64,000 nucleotides of DNA from JANQIO01 sp043585095 (GCA_043585095.1 CP121321.1:1736001-1800000); one strand, 5' to 3'. Positions 6,773-16,896 are shown, counted from the first letter of the stretch. Program-made: numbers and translations. The notes: a model not told the origin generated them from the letters alone.

Positions 6773-8194
6773 TTAGTGTGGAATTTCGTTTAGCTGCAAC
6801 AGCGGGCGGCTCTCTGCCGCCACACCTTGCCGTCGGACCAGCGGCCCAATGACAACCAGTGCTGCGAACAACACTAGAATTTCTAAGTGGTAGACCGCAC
6901 CGTAACCGGTTTCCGGTCCCATCAGGGCAGGCCCTAAAATACCCGCCTCCGCCCAATGCCCTACCGTGTCACGCAACGCGCCACCTAAGGCAATCGCCAG
7001 GCCGGTGGCGGTAGCCTGCACCGCACCCCAGGCTCCCAGCGCCAGTCCCGAGTCGTGTTCGCGGGCGAGTTCCATTGCGGCAGTGAGCGTTCCAATAGCA
7101 AACAGACCACTGCCAAAACCTATGCAGAAGGTGCCGAACCTGAACATGCCGCTGCTATCCAGCGGCGCTGCCAGCACTACCAATGCGAACGCAAAGATGC
7201 CTAGCACGGCTCCGTACGCTGCCTGCCTAAGTGGATCCTTGCCTTCGCTGAGCGCCCTGGATGCCCAGATAAACGCGACTAACATTCCGAAACTCAACAC
7301 TGCCGTCAGCCCAGTGGTAGCCGAAACTGACAAACCCAGAACTTCTCCACCATAGGGCTCTAGCAGGATGTCCTGCATGCTGAAACCAATTGAGCCAAGG
7401 CCGACCGCCAGCAAAAGACGAGGGGCTCGGCTGCTGCCGCGCAGCCCATTCCAGCTCTCGCGAAAGCTAGGCCGCTCCCTGTCAGGAGCTGTTAGCGCTG
7501 GGTTGCGGCTCTCTTGCTTCCACAGCGCCACCAGGTTCAGCACCATGGTCAGGAACGCCGCGCCCTGAATGACTCGAATTAATCGAACGTAGCCAAAATC
7601 CGCCAGCATAGCGGCGAAACCAAGCGACACCACGATCATGCCAACCAGCAGCATCACGTATAACAAGGCCACTACGCGCGGCCGCATTTTCTCGCTGGCG
7701 AGATCAGTCGCCAATGCAAGCCCAGCGGTTTGCGTTGTGTGCAGACCTACGCCGACCATTAAGAACGCCAATGCAGAAGCCGACACGCCGACCCAGGCGG
7801 GCCCCACGTCGGGCTCGGTCAATACAATCAACGCAAATGGCATAATCGCCAGGCCACCAAACTGTGCCAGCGTGCCAAACCAGATATACGGCACGCGCCG
7901 CCATCCTAGAAACGATCGGTGATTATCGGAACGATGGCCGATTAATGCGCGTAGCGGTGCAAACAACAGCGGCAGTGAGACCATAATCGAGACCAACCAC
8001 ACAGGTTGATCAAGCTCCAACACCATCACTCTATTTAGCGTGCCGTTAAGCAGTACCACCGCCATACCAACCGACACCTGAAACAATGACAGGCGCAACA
8101 GCCTGGCCAGAGGCAGCTCGGCAGTTGCAGCGTCCGCAAACGGCAACCAGCGCTCGCTGATATTGGCTACATTGAATGGCATCGGAAGTTTCAA
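6773..8194 (-). CDS. lhaA: PucC/LhaA family light-harvesting assembly factor (MFS fold)
   Basis: A 473-residue, twelve-helix major facilitator relative of the PucC/BCH family that assists LH1 assembly. The N-terminal helix contains VVLLNGTLNRVMVLEL, the family hallmark. RALIGHRSDNHRSFLGWRRVPYIW is the loop 2-3 region, which I describe only by these ends, GHRSD and RRVPYIW. The start is TTG at 8194, overlapping the bchM stop (TTGA), with AGGAG upstream. An ATG at 8182 is an alternative. The position before puhA identifies it as lhaA rather than pucC. Confidence 0.88.
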   Translation of the reverse strand: MKLPMPFNVANISERWLPFADAATAELPLARLLRLSLFQVSVGMAVVLLNGTLNRVMVLELDQPVWLVSIMVSLPLLFAPLRALIGHRSDNHRSFLGWRRVPYIWFGTLAQFGGLAIMPFALIVLTEPDVGPAWVGVSASALAFLMVGVGLHTTQTAGLALATDLASEKMRPRVVALLYVMLLVGMIVVSLGFAAMLADFGYVRLIRVIQGAAFLTMVLNLVALWKQESRNPALTAPDRERPSFRESWNGLRGSSRAPRLLLAVGLGSIGFSMQDILLEPYGGEVLGLSVSATTGLTAVLSFGMLVAFIWASRALSEGKDPLRQAAYGAVLGIFAFALVVLAAPLDSSGMFRFGTFCIGFGSGLFAIGTLTAAMELAREHDSGLALGAWGAVQATATGLAIALGGALRDTVGHWAEAGILGPALMGPETGYGAVYHLEILVLFAALVVIGPLVRRQGVAAESRPLLQLNEIPH

Positions 8195-8889
8195 GACAGA
8201 ACTAGCTCCTGCGCCTGAGACGTATAAAAACCACTGCTAACACGGCGTTCGCGCTCGGCGCGCCAGCCTGTCGCAGAGAGCTCTGCGGTTAAGCGCATTT
8301 GCAGCTTGGCCTGCGCAACCGGCTGAATGGCTGGCGACCGATTACCCCGAGGAAATAGCTTGCCTACGCGATGCATAGCACCCAACAAGGGAGTGCGCGG
8401 GGCGAAAGTGAACAGGATGCTGCAAGTCGCGCAGTCTGCCATCCGCGTTACCGCAGCCATAACGTCGTCAATGTCGTAATGAATCAAAGAGTCCATGGCG
8501 ACAATATGATCGAACTCTTCACCCGGCGTTTGCGTCATATCGCCGACGCAAAAATCAATCTTTTCGCGTAGCTCGTCGGGAACCCGCTCGCCAGCAAGCT
8601 CTATCAATGTTGGAGACAGGTCCGTTGCTACTACCTGCGCGCCGCGCTTGGCGGCCTCAACGGCCAGAGCACCGGTGCCGCAGCCCGCATCCAGAATTCG
8701 ACGACCATTCAGGTCTTCCGGAAGCCAGCTCAGCAGCGTAGCTCGCATTTCATCGCGACCCGCGCGAACGGTTTCACGAATACGGCTAACCGGCGCATCG
8801 GAGGTGAGTCGCGACCAGGCCTCGGCAGCCGTATCGTCAAAATAGGTGCGGATCTCGGAACGCCGTTGCTCGTAACTGCTGGCACTCAT
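8191..8889 (-). CDS. bchM: Mg-protoporphyrin IX O-methyltransferase
   Basis: A 232-residue SAM-dependent methyltransferase that methylates the C13 propionate of Mg-protoporphyrin IX before ring E closure. The SAM-binding motif I is RILDAGCGTGALAVEAA, followed by VVATDLSP and HIVAMDSLIHYD. The start ATG overlaps the bchL stop by one base (TGATG). It lies between bchL and lhaA as in other clusters. AcsF, encoded at 22.6-23.7 kb, uses its product. Confidence 0.93.
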   Translation of the reverse strand: MSASSYEQRRSEIRTYFDDTAAEAWSRLTSDAPVSRIRETVRAGRDEMRATLLSWLPEDLNGRRILDAGCGTGALAVEAAKRGAQVVATDLSPTLIELAGERVPDELREKIDFCVGDMTQTPGEEFDHIVAMDSLIHYDIDDVMAAVTRMADCATCSILFTFAPRTPLLGAMHRVGKLFPRGNRSPAIQPVAQAKLQMRLTAELSATGWRAERERRVSSGFYTSQAQELVLS

Positions 8890-9803
8890 CAGTCAAATCC
8901 CAGAAAATCAAACAGGTCGCGGTCTTTCATTGGTTTAACATCGAGCTCGTCGGTGCCATCCCACAGAGATTGCGCCAGGTGCATATATTCCTGTTGCACC
9001 TCAGCCAGTCCATCGACGCCGTCCATTTCAAACAGAGTGGATTTTTTGAGACGACTGCGACGTATAACATCGAGGTCAGGGAAATGCGCAAGACGCTTCA
9101 AACCCACGGCATCATTAAAACGATCAATCTCGTCGGTACCGGCGCTGCGATTGGCAATCACCCCACCTAAACGCACAGGATAATTTTTCGACTTCGCACC
9201 GATGGCGGTGGCAATCCGATTCATGGCGAAAATCGAGTCAAAATCATTTGCGGTGACAACAAGCGCGCGCTCGGCGTGCTGTAAAGGTGATGCAAAACCG
9301 CCGCAGACCACGTCGCCAAGTACGTCAAAGATCACCACGTCAGCGTCTTCCAGCAGGTGGTGCTGCTTCAGCAGTTTTACCGTCTGGCCGACAACATAGC
9401 CGCCGCAGCCAGTACCCGCAGGCGGGCCGCCAGCCTCAACGCACATAACACCGTTATAGCCTTCATACATATAGTCTTCGGGCTTAAGCTCTTCTGAGTG
9501 GAAGTCAACCGATTCCAGCACATCGATAACGGTCGGCATCAGGGCCTTCGTTAACGTGAATGTAGAATCATGCTTGGGATCACAGCCAATCTGTATAACG
9601 CGCTTACCCAGCTTGGAGAACGCAACAGAGAGGTTCGATGATGTCGTACTCTTCCCTATTCCACCTTTGCCGTAGATCGCAAAAACCTTCGCTTTGTCGA
9701 TTTGTAAATCTGGGTCAAGGTGGACCTGCAAGCTGCCCTCGCCGTCGCCGTCGCCGTTCATTGGGTCGATAGTCTCGACAGGTATTTCGGTCAGTTGGTT
9801 CAA
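8889..9803 (-). CDS. bchL: Dark-operative protochlorophyllide reductase, iron protein
   Basis: NifH-like ATPase (304 residues) that passes electrons to BchN-BchB to reduce ring D of protochlorophyllide. The P-loop is YGKGGIGKSTTSSN. The switch and 4Fe-4S ligand regions are IGCDPKHDST, EAGGPPAGTGCGG and LGDVVCGGFA. The start is TTG at 9803, overlapping the bchH stop (TTGA). GGAGG 7 nt upstream supports it over the ATG at 9761. An acidic Asp/Gly-rich stretch (NGDGDGEG) precedes the fold. Confidence 0.94.
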   Translation of the reverse strand: MNQLTEIPVETIDPMNGDGDGEGSLQVHLDPDLQIDKAKVFAIYGKGGIGKSTTSSNLSVAFSKLGKRVIQIGCDPKHDSTFTLTKALMPTVIDVLESVDFHSEELKPEDYMYEGYNGVMCVEAGGPPAGTGCGGYVVGQTVKLLKQHHLLEDADVVIFDVLGDVVCGGFASPLQHAERALVVTANDFDSIFAMNRIATAIGAKSKNYPVRLGGVIANRSAGTDEIDRFNDAVGLKRLAHFPDLDVIRRSRLKKSTLFEMDGVDGLAEVQQEYMHLAQSLWDGTDELDVKPMKDRDLFDFLGFD

Positions 9804-12800
9804 GCTGCCACCTCCGGTGATATGCCTTCCAGCCAGTCTTCCAGGTCTTCTCCGGCCTGACGCAGCGCGTTGAGCGTGCTTTCATCCGGGTGCCAGTACT
9901 GGCGTTCGTGTGCCTCGAGCAGTCGATGCGCAACTTTCACGGAAGCAGTCGGATTGAGCTCTGCTAAACGCTTACGCATCTCCTCATCGAGGATGAATGT
10001 TTCTGATAGTTGTTGGTACACCCAGGGTGCAACTTGCCCCGTTGTGGCAGACCAACCAACGGTGTTGGTGACGTGAGTCTCAATCGAGCGCACGCCTTCA
10101 TAGCCGTGCTGCAGCATGCTTTCGTACCACTTTGGGTTTAGCATGCGAGATCGGCTTTCCAGGTCGAGCTGCTCGGACAGCGTGCGAATTTTACCTTTGG
10201 ACATCGTCTGGTCAGAGATATACACCGGTACGTCGTTACCGGTGGCACGTTGCACGGCGCGGCTTATGCCGCCAAGCGTGTCGAAGTAATGATCCACAGT
10301 GGTCACGCCCAGCTCGACGGAATCGAGGTTTTGATAAGCGAGATCTACATCTGCCAGCACATCCTCGAGCAATTCAGATTGCTGCGCGGGCTGGCCGTCA
10401 CGGCCGTAGGCAAAGCATTTGCGTTTGGTATAAGCCTCAGCAAGCTCGTCTTCTTCTTCCCAACGGGAGCTGTCTACCAACAGATTGACGTTTGAGCCGT
10501 AGGCCCCTTCGGCGTTGCTAAACACCCGCAGCGACGCGGTTTCCAGGTCGCATTCATGCTTTGCCATATGCGCAAGCGCGTGTCGGCGAATAAAATTCAT
10601 CTCTTCCGGCTCATCGGCCTGTGCAGCCATGTAGGCCGCCTCTGCAAGCATGCGCGTCTGCAGGGGCAGTAGATCGCGGAAGATACCTGAGAGCGTGATC
10701 ACCACGTCGACGCGAGGCCGGCCTAGTTCTTTCAGGGGTATGAGTTCTGCACCGCACAAACGTCCGTAACCGTCCCGGCGCGGTCTTGCACCCATCAGGG
10801 CAAGCGCTTGCGCTATCGGTCCACCTTCATTTTTCATGTTGTCACTGCCCCAAAGCACCAGGGCAACCGAGGACGGCAGTTCGTTACCACCGTCCATATG
10901 CCGACTCAATAACATCTCAGCCTGTGCTGTGCCTTCGCGCACTGCAAAGGCAGATGGTAGACAGTAGGGATCAAAGCCATGCAGGTTTCTCCCGGTGGGC
11001 AGAACGTCGGAATTGCGCAACAAATCGCCGCCCGGTGCAGGTCGGATAAAGCCACCGTCAAGAGCGTGCACCAGAGCGTTCAACTCCTGATTGTTGGCCA
11101 ACTCCCGCGCAACCGCCGACAGCGTATCCAACACCTCGGGATCGACACCCTGGTATTGTTTGCTCAGGGCCTCGACCGCTTCGCCATCGACGAGTGCGCC
11201 GAGGACAGCGTCATCCAGATCAAGCTCGTGACTTGCCGAGGCGACCGAGCGCAGCAGGTCGACACGCTGATCTCGCGGAGTCGGTGTACCAATTTCGTGC
11301 ATACCGTAAGGTATAAGCGTGGTCTCGAGCTCTAGCAGTTCTCTGCGCAGCGCCTCAATTTCGGTTGCTACACCACCATCCCAGAGCGGCTCTAACACCG
11401 CCATGTCCAGAGCAGCAGCCTGCGCCTGAATCAGTGCAGCCTGATCATCACAGCTCTTGACGTCGTCATCGTTGCGTTTGCGCCAGGTCTCTATGCTCTC
11501 CTTGAGCTCGACTAAGCCTCGGTAAAGCTCCGACTGAGTCACCGGCGGCGTCATGTAGGTAATTAGCGTGGCGGCGGAGCGTCGCTTGGCCAGCAAGCCC
11601 TCAGAGGGATTATTCGATGCATAGAGGTAGTAGTGTGGCAAATCACCGATAAGGCGGTCTGGCCAGCAAGCCTCAGACATTCCGGCCTGCTTACCGGGCA
11701 TAAACTCGAGCGCACCGTGGGTGCCATAATGCAGCACAGCACTTGCACCGAAGTCTTCGCGCAGGTAGCGGTAAAAGGCGTTGAATGCATGAGTCGGTGC
11801 AAAGCCTTTGTCGAAGAGCAATCGCATTGGATCACCCTCCCAGCCAAAAGCGGGCTGAACGCCAACCAGGACATTGCCGAATTTAGCACCCAGAATGAAC
11901 AGACGGCGGCCGTCGCTTAACTGTTTGCCGGGTGCAGGGCCCCATTGGGCTTCAATCTCTGCGAGATGGGGTTCGCGGCGCACGTAATCGTCAACCTCTA
12001 CGTGATCCGCGACGTTAGCGTAAGCGCCATACTGCAATGCATTGCCTTCTGTCACAGCTTCGCGCAGCGCATCGACCGAGGCCGGCAAGTCTACCGTGTA
12101 ACCTTCTTCAGCAAGACGATGCAAGGTGTTGTACAGGGAACCAAACACAGCCAAATTCGCTGCTGTTCCAGTGTTGCCACCATTGGGCGGAAAGTTAAAC
12201 AGTACGACAGCAAGTTTTCGCGTGGCGCGTGCTTCTTTACGCAGTTTAACCAGACGGTCAACTCGCGCGACCAGGGTTTCGATGCGCTCGGCGTGAGGCG
12301 ACATGGAGTCGGCACCGTCAGCGCTGCGTCCACCGAACACCATAGGGCCGGTCGCACCCTCTAACTCCGGGATGGCGACCATCATTGTGGCTTCAATAGG
12401 GGTGAGGCCCTGATCCGAGCCCTCCCAACTGGTGACACTCTGAAACTCCAGTGGCTGCGCCGAAATATACGGCACATCCAGATCTGCCAGCATATTCTGG
12501 GCGGCGTCAGCATCGTTGTATGCAGGACCACCTACCAGGGAAAAACCCGTCAGGGAAACGACCGCGTCCACTGTGGTGGTATCTTTGGTTTTGAAATATT
12601 TTTCAACCGCGGGACGCGCATCAAGGCCACTGGCGAAAGCGGTAACCACGTCGTAGCCACGCGCTTCCAATGCGGCAATAACAGCGTCGTAGTGGTCGGT
12701 ATTACCCGCAAGGGCATACGACCGCATAATCAGCAATCCTACCCTGCCCTGCTTTTTACCGCGCGACTTGGCACTCCGCGCCTTAGGCAGCGCGGAGGCT

Positions 12801-13510
12801 TTGGCGCTGATACGGCCCTTCATACGCGGGTGATATACGCCGGTCTCGGGATACTCAACCGGAGGGTTCACCTTGAACAGACCCCGAAGTTCGCTGCGGG
12901 GGCCGTCTGCGTAGCGATCGATCAAAAACAGTATTAGCTGGCTGATATTCTCTTCCGAAGACGCCAACCAGTACTGCAGCGTCATGAAGTACGCGCGGAC
13001 ATCCTGAGCGGTGCCAGGAATGAATCGTAAAATGCGTGGCAACTGGCGCAGAACCGAGGCTTGTTGTGCGCCGGCACCTTTGCCTGAATTGTTGCTCTTA
13101 CCACGCAACCGCTTCAGCAATCCCATAGGGCCGGTGGCCTCACCATCCATGCTAAAGCGACCCATGCGCGTTTGTTTCATGACCTCGGCTGCCGACATGC
13201 AGCAAATCATCGCATCGCAGTTGTCACGGCGTGCCACAAGCGACGGCAAAATCGCGCTGATCTGATGATCGAGGAAAATCATGGTGACCAGGATAATGTC
13301 GCCCTGGGCGACATCATCCTTACACTGCTGCAGCTTCTCGGGTTCAGACTCCCAATCAGTAGCCGCATGCATGCTGATCTGCAGGCCCGTCATATCCCGG
13401 GTCAGCGTCTTGCTAGCGTCCTTCATCACACCGGCGAGGTGGCTGTCTAAAGTGACTACCACCAGCCTGATAGGCGTGTCGTTAGCTGCTATAGTGCGCT
13501 TTTGCTTCAT
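9800..13510 (-). CDS. bchH: Magnesium chelatase subunit H
   Basis: Porphyrin-binding catalytic subunit of Mg-chelatase, about 1236 residues, the normal size. It inserts Mg2+ into protoporphyrin IX with the BchI/BchD ATPases, which lie outside this window. Recognisable blocks are FNFPPNGGNTGTAANLAVF, LHYGTHGALEFMPGKQAGMS, YLYASNNPSEG and LPTGRNLHGFDPY. The ATG at 13510 (MKQKRT) is preferred. A TTG at 13528 in the same frame is the alternative. Either start lies inside the end of bchB, giving a 29-bp overlap for the ATG. This commits tetrapyrrole flux to bacteriochlorophyll. Confidence 0.94.
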   Translation of the reverse strand: MKQKRTIAANDTPIRLVVVTLDSHLAGVMKDASKTLTRDMTGLQISMHAATDWESEPEKLQQCKDDVAQGDIILVTMIFLDHQISAILPSLVARRDNCDAMICCMSAAEVMKQTRMGRFSMDGEATGPMGLLKRLRGKSNNSGKGAGAQQASVLRQLPRILRFIPGTAQDVRAYFMTLQYWLASSEENISQLILFLIDRYADGPRSELRGLFKVNPPVEYPETGVYHPRMKGRISAKASALPKARSAKSRGKKQGRVGLLIMRSYALAGNTDHYDAVIAALEARGYDVVTAFASGLDARPAVEKYFKTKDTTTVDAVVSLTGFSLVGGPAYNDADAAQNMLADLDVPYISAQPLEFQSVTSWEGSDQGLTPIEATMMVAIPELEGATGPMVFGGRSADGADSMSPHAERIETLVARVDRLVKLRKEARATRKLAVVLFNFPPNGGNTGTAANLAVFGSLYNTLHRLAEEGYTVDLPASVDALREAVTEGNALQYGAYANVADHVEVDDYVRREPHLAEIEAQWGPAPGKQLSDGRRLFILGAKFGNVLVGVQPAFGWEGDPMRLLFDKGFAPTHAFNAFYRYLREDFGASAVLHYGTHGALEFMPGKQAGMSEACWPDRLIGDLPHYYLYASNNPSEGLLAKRRSAATLITYMTPPVTQSELYRGLVELKESIETWRKRNDDDVKSCDDQAALIQAQAAALDMAVLEPLWDGGVATEIEALRRELLELETTLIPYGMHEIGTPTPRDQRVDLLRSVASASHELDLDDAVLGALVDGEAVEALSKQYQGVDPEVLDTLSAVARELANNQELNALVHALDGGFIRPAPGGDLLRNSDVLPTGRNLHGFDPYCLPSAFAVREGTAQAEMLLSRHMDGGNELPSSVALVLWGSDNMKNEGGPIAQALALMGARPRRDGYGRLCGAELIPLKELGRPRVDVVITLSGIFRDLLPLQTRMLAEAAYMAAQADEPEEMNFIRRHALAHMAKHECDLETASLRVFSNAEGAYGSNVNLLVDSSRWEEEDELAEAYTKRKCFAYGRDGQPAQQSELLEDVLADVDLAYQNLDSVELGVTTVDHYFDTLGGISRAVQRATGNDVPVYISDQTMSKGKIRTLSEQLDLESRSRMLNPKWYESMLQHGYEGVRSIETHVTNTVGWSATTGQVAPWVYQQLSETFILDEEMRKRLAELNPTASVKVAHRLLEAHERQYWHPDESTLNALRQAGEDLEDWLEGISPEVAA

Positions 13511-15035
13511 ACAAAGTATCCACGTCAATCGTCGCTACGCCGCGTTCTTCTGCGTAGCGCTCTGTATTTCTCCGTGCCTTGCCGCGCACGAAGAATGGAA
13601 TCTTTTTCAATTCGCGTTCAGCCTCGCTATTCCACGCCAGCGTCAAGGTCGTTGCCTCGTCTTGCGGCGCAACGGCCTGGTGACTGCCACCACTGCCTGC
13701 GAGGTGAGACGGCGTCACCGCCTCATTGAATTCGAAGTCTTCCCGGAACATTGTTAACAGGTGCTCTTCGAGCCCCATCATTAAGGGGTGTACCCAGCTA
13801 TCGAAAATCACATTCGCACCCTCAAATCCCATGTGTGGGGAGTAGCGAGCCGGGTAGTCCTGAACGTGAGCCGGTGTAGAAATGACGGCACAACCAACAC
13901 CCAGCCGTTTGGCGATGTGCCGCTCCATCTGGGTTCCAAGCACGAGCTCGGGCTGCACTTCAGCGACCGCGCGCTCCACTGCCATATAGTCATCGGTAAT
14001 CAGCGCTTCAAGGCCCAGTTCTTTTGCATAGGCGCGCACACTGCGAGCCTGCTCACGGGCGTAAGTGCCGAGACCGACCACGTCAAAACCCAGTTCTTCT
14101 TTGGCTATCCGGGCGGCGGTCACCGCGTGACTGGCATCCGCGAAGATGAAAACGCGCTTACCGGTCAAATACGTTGAATCAACTGACCGTGAATACCAGG
14201 GCAAGTTGGAGCATTCGTCTTCCAGCACTGCGGACACGTCGGCGCCGGTTACATCGGCAACCTGGCGCAGAAAGTCGCGAGTCGCGCCAACGCCAATCGG
14301 CACGGTGTCGATAATGGGCATGCCAAAGGTACGCTTAAGCCAATCACAGCTGGCATCGGCGACCTCCGGGTAAAGACAAACGTTGGCATCTGCGTCCGGA
14401 ATACGAAGCAGATCAGCCGGCGTGGCACCCAGAGGAGCGACGACGTTTACATCGACGCCCACGGAGGCCAGCAGGCCCTCAATTTCCTTCACGTCATCAC
14501 GGCAGCGAAAGCCGAGCGCAGTGGGACCCAGAAGATTCACGCTGGGCCGGTCGGAAGGCTCTCGAACCGGCTTTTCGCCCGGCGCAGGCGCCTTTGCAGA
14601 CAGCAAGCCGCGTATCAAGCTATACAGGGTTTCATTGGCTCCCCAGTTTTCCTTACGGGAGTAGGCCTGCATTTCCAGGGCAATCACTGGAATACCGAGG
14701 TTGGCGCCACCCGTCAGGGTGCCCGGCTGATCCTGCAACAGCTCAGCCGTGCAGGAATCCCCTACCAGTAAAAGCTGTGGACGATGATGCTCAACCGCAG
14801 CAGCGGCAGAACGCAGCACCAACTGTGCGGTGTCACTGCCCAGATCGCGCGCCTGAAACGTTGTATAGGTCACCGGAGGACGACGTTTATGCCTCTCAAT
14901 CATGGTGAACAACAAATCTGCATAGGTATCACCCTGCGGCGAATGCAGCAGCAGATGAACGCCATCCATAGAGGCGGCGACACGAATCGCGCCGACGTGC
15001 GGCGGCCCTTCATAGGTCCAAAGACTTAGCTCCAC
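13482..15035 (-). CDS. bchB: Dark-operative protochlorophyllide reductase, subunit B
   Basis: A 517-residue subunit of the NifDK-like BchN-BchB heterotetramer. It starts at GTG with the typical MELSLWTYEGPPHVGA. HSPQGDTYADLLF holds the Asp that serves as the unusual fourth ligand of the 4Fe-4S cluster. VGDSCTAELLQDQPG and the C-terminal IPFFVRGKARRNTERYA are also family hallmarks. The start overlaps bchN by 10 bp. It works with bchN and bchL of the same operon. Confidence 0.95.
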   Translation of the reverse strand: MELSLWTYEGPPHVGAIRVAASMDGVHLLLHSPQGDTYADLLFTMIERHKRRPPVTYTTFQARDLGSDTAQLVLRSAAAAVEHHRPQLLLVGDSCTAELLQDQPGTLTGGANLGIPVIALEMQAYSRKENWGANETLYSLIRGLLSAKAPAPGEKPVREPSDRPSVNLLGPTALGFRCRDDVKEIEGLLASVGVDVNVVAPLGATPADLLRIPDADANVCLYPEVADASCDWLKRTFGMPIIDTVPIGVGATRDFLRQVADVTGADVSAVLEDECSNLPWYSRSVDSTYLTGKRVFIFADASHAVTAARIAKEELGFDVVGLGTYAREQARSVRAYAKELGLEALITDDYMAVERAVAEVQPELVLGTQMERHIAKRLGVGCAVISTPAHVQDYPARYSPHMGFEGANVIFDSWVHPLMMGLEEHLLTMFREDFEFNEAVTPSHLAGSGGSHQAVAPQDEATTLTLAWNSEAERELKKIPFFVRGKARRNTERYAEERGVATIDVDTLYEAKAHYSS

Positions 15036-16315
15036 TGGAAGCCTCCCAGGCGCTGCTCTCTTGCCAGCGGACGAGTGAACAGCCCGGCCAGATCGGCGGC
15101 CTGATCAAATCCCTGTATTGGGGTAAACACCAACTCGATGGACCACTTGGTGCGAAGGCCTTCGGCCTCTAGTGGGTTGGCTATCCCCAGGCCACAGACG
15201 GTAAGGTCAGGACGCGCCGCGCGCACGCGGGCGAGCTGAGGCTCCAGATCCTGGCCTTCGGTCACTCGCACGGTGGCGGGCAGCTGAGCCAGCTCAGGAG
15301 CCATCAGGGCTTGCTCGAGAAACGGTGTGCCCACTTCCTCAAGCTCCATGCCGCATTCCTTATGCAGGAATCTCGCCAGTGGAATTTCAATTTGAGAATC
15401 CGGGAGTAACGTCAAGCGCTGCCCGCTTAAACGTTCGCGATGAACCGCCAGCGCCTTGTTGGCGCGCTCACGAGGCGCGAGAATGGTGTTTTCAAACACG
15501 TCATCAGCCACACCAAAGGCATGTGCCGCAGCTTGCAGCCAAGCGCTTGTGCCCTCCGCGCCCAAAGGGAACGGTGCCGCGAGGATTTTTGCACCACGCG
15601 ACACTAGCGCACGCGTTGTATCACCTAACCAGGGCTGTGCGAGCAGCACCTGCGTGTCCGGACCAACGGACGGCAAGGCATCTGCACTGCGGCCTGGAAA
15701 GAAATGCACATTCTGGATACCCATTTGATCGAAAAGCCGAGCAAACTGGTCTTCAACAATGTCGGCTAAAGTCCCGACCACCATGAGACTCTTTTCGCCA
15801 GCGGGAGCCGCTGGCAGCACTTCAACGAGGCTTTTCAGACAACTGTCTTCGCCTTGCGTAAACGTTGTTTCGATGCCGCTGCCAGAATAATCGATGAAAC
15901 GTACCCGCCCTTCGTGCTCGCGCTGCAGGCGCTGCGCCGCATTGCCAAGGTCTAACTTGATGACCTCTGAGGGACAGGAGCTGACCAAAAAAATGGCTTT
16001 AATTTCAGGGCGACGCTCAATAACCTGAGCCACTACCCTATCCAACTCTTCATTGCAGTCGGCCAGACCGGCCAGATCTTTGTCCTGCAAAATCGCCGTT
16101 GCAAAGCGTGGCTCTGCGAAAATCATAACGCCGGCAGCGGACTGAACCAGGTGCGCACAGGTGCGCGATCCCACCACGAGGAAGAAGGCATCCTGAATTT
16201 TTCTGTGCAGCCAGACAATCGATGTGAGACCGCAAAAGACCGCGCGCTGGCCCTGCTCTTGCACCGCCTGCGGCATTTGGCCTGATACGTCGCGGGCTAA
16301 CAAAGCGTCCGTCAT
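15026..16315 (-). CDS. bchN: Dark-operative protochlorophyllide reductase, subunit N
   Basis: A 429-residue NifD-like subunit that binds protochlorophyllide and supplies three Cys ligands of the shared 4Fe-4S cluster. They are visible as VFCGLTSIVWLHRKI, GSRTCAHLVQSAAGV and FLVSSCPSEVIKLDL. The start overlaps the bchF stop (ATGA). The light-independent enzyme is oxygen-sensitive, so an aerobic phototroph relying on it needs low cellular oxygen or protection. Confidence 0.95.
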   Translation of the reverse strand: MTDALLARDVSGQMPQAVQEQGQRAVFCGLTSIVWLHRKIQDAFFLVVGSRTCAHLVQSAAGVMIFAEPRFATAILQDKDLAGLADCNEELDRVVAQVIERRPEIKAIFLVSSCPSEVIKLDLGNAAQRLQREHEGRVRFIDYSGSGIETTFTQGEDSCLKSLVEVLPAAPAGEKSLMVVGTLADIVEDQFARLFDQMGIQNVHFFPGRSADALPSVGPDTQVLLAQPWLGDTTRALVSRGAKILAAPFPLGAEGTSAWLQAAAHAFGVADDVFENTILAPRERANKALAVHRERLSGQRLTLLPDSQIEIPLARFLHKECGMELEEVGTPFLEQALMAPELAQLPATVRVTEGQDLEPQLARVRAARPDLTVCGLGIANPLEAEGLRTKWSIELVFTPIQGFDQAADLAGLFTRPLAREQRLGGFQWS

Positions 16316-16830
16316 GCTTTCACCTCTGCCGTGTTTACCATCGCCGAATCCTCAGGCATAGCAGGCTGGAGCCTTGCCTTACGCAGCTTCAACAAAAACT
16401 GCGCGGCGTTCACCACATAGCTTGCATAAGCGGCCAGAGCCAGCAGCATCTGAGTCTGCGGCGTCGCAAGGGAGAACAGCCATGCGGCCAAATAAGCGGT
16501 GTGCAGAGCGATCACCAACATGCTGACCACGTCTTCCCAGAAAAAGCCGGGCGCAAACAGGTATTGCCCGAACACCACCTTTTCCCAAATAGCACCGGTA
16601 ACCATAATCGTGTATAAAACCGCGGTTTTAATTACCACCGACACCGTCGCAGCGGCGAAACCTTCGCCAGTGGACAGGAAGTTGAGAACCAGCAGGAGGC
16701 TGACGATAAACACTAGAAACTGCAGCGGAGCCAGTACACCCTGGACTATCGTCCAAACGGACTCATCACGCCTACGCCGTTGGTCAGGCGTATAAAGAGG
16801 TACTGGGTTGTGTGGCGCGGATACAGTCAT
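16312..16830 (-). CDS. bchF: 3-vinyl (bacterio)chlorophyllide a hydratase
   Basis: Membrane protein of about 172 residues that hydrates the C3 vinyl group on the route to bacteriochlorophyll a. PLYTPDQRRRRDESVWT, VQGVLAPLQFLVFIVS and GQYLFAPGFFWEDVVS are typical of BchF, and four hydrophobic segments are seen. The ATG at 16830 fits the usual N-terminus. A TTG at 16848 is the alternative. It is the first gene of the bchFNBHLM-lhaA-puhABCE operon. A promoter with PpsR-type operators lies directly upstream. Confidence 0.92.
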   Translation of the reverse strand: MTVSAPHNPVPLYTPDQRRRRDESVWTIVQGVLAPLQFLVFIVSLLLVLNFLSTGEGFAAATVSVVIKTAVLYTIMVTGAIWEKVVFGQYLFAPGFFWEDVVSMLVIALHTAYLAAWLFSLATPQTQMLLALAAYASYVVNAAQFLLKLRKARLQPAMPEDSAMVNTAEVKA

Positions 16831-16860
16831 CAAATCTCGTATTTTCAAATCCCGGGTAGC

Positions 16861-16872
16861 GCCCTTTCGGGC
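16861..16872 (-). other. Short hairpin in the bchF 5' leader
   Basis: GCCC-TTTC-GGGC forms a small stem-loop within the predicted 60-nt untranslated leader of bchF. It is the only secondary structure noticed there. The function is unknown. Confidence 0.3.
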
Positions 16873-16896
16873 TGCTGCTCAACTGCTTGATGAGTA

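Noticed and set aside
9870..13450. Several long plus-strand frames opposite bchH and bchB.
   Set aside because: They are antisense shadows of strongly conserved genes, with no domain and no ribosome site.
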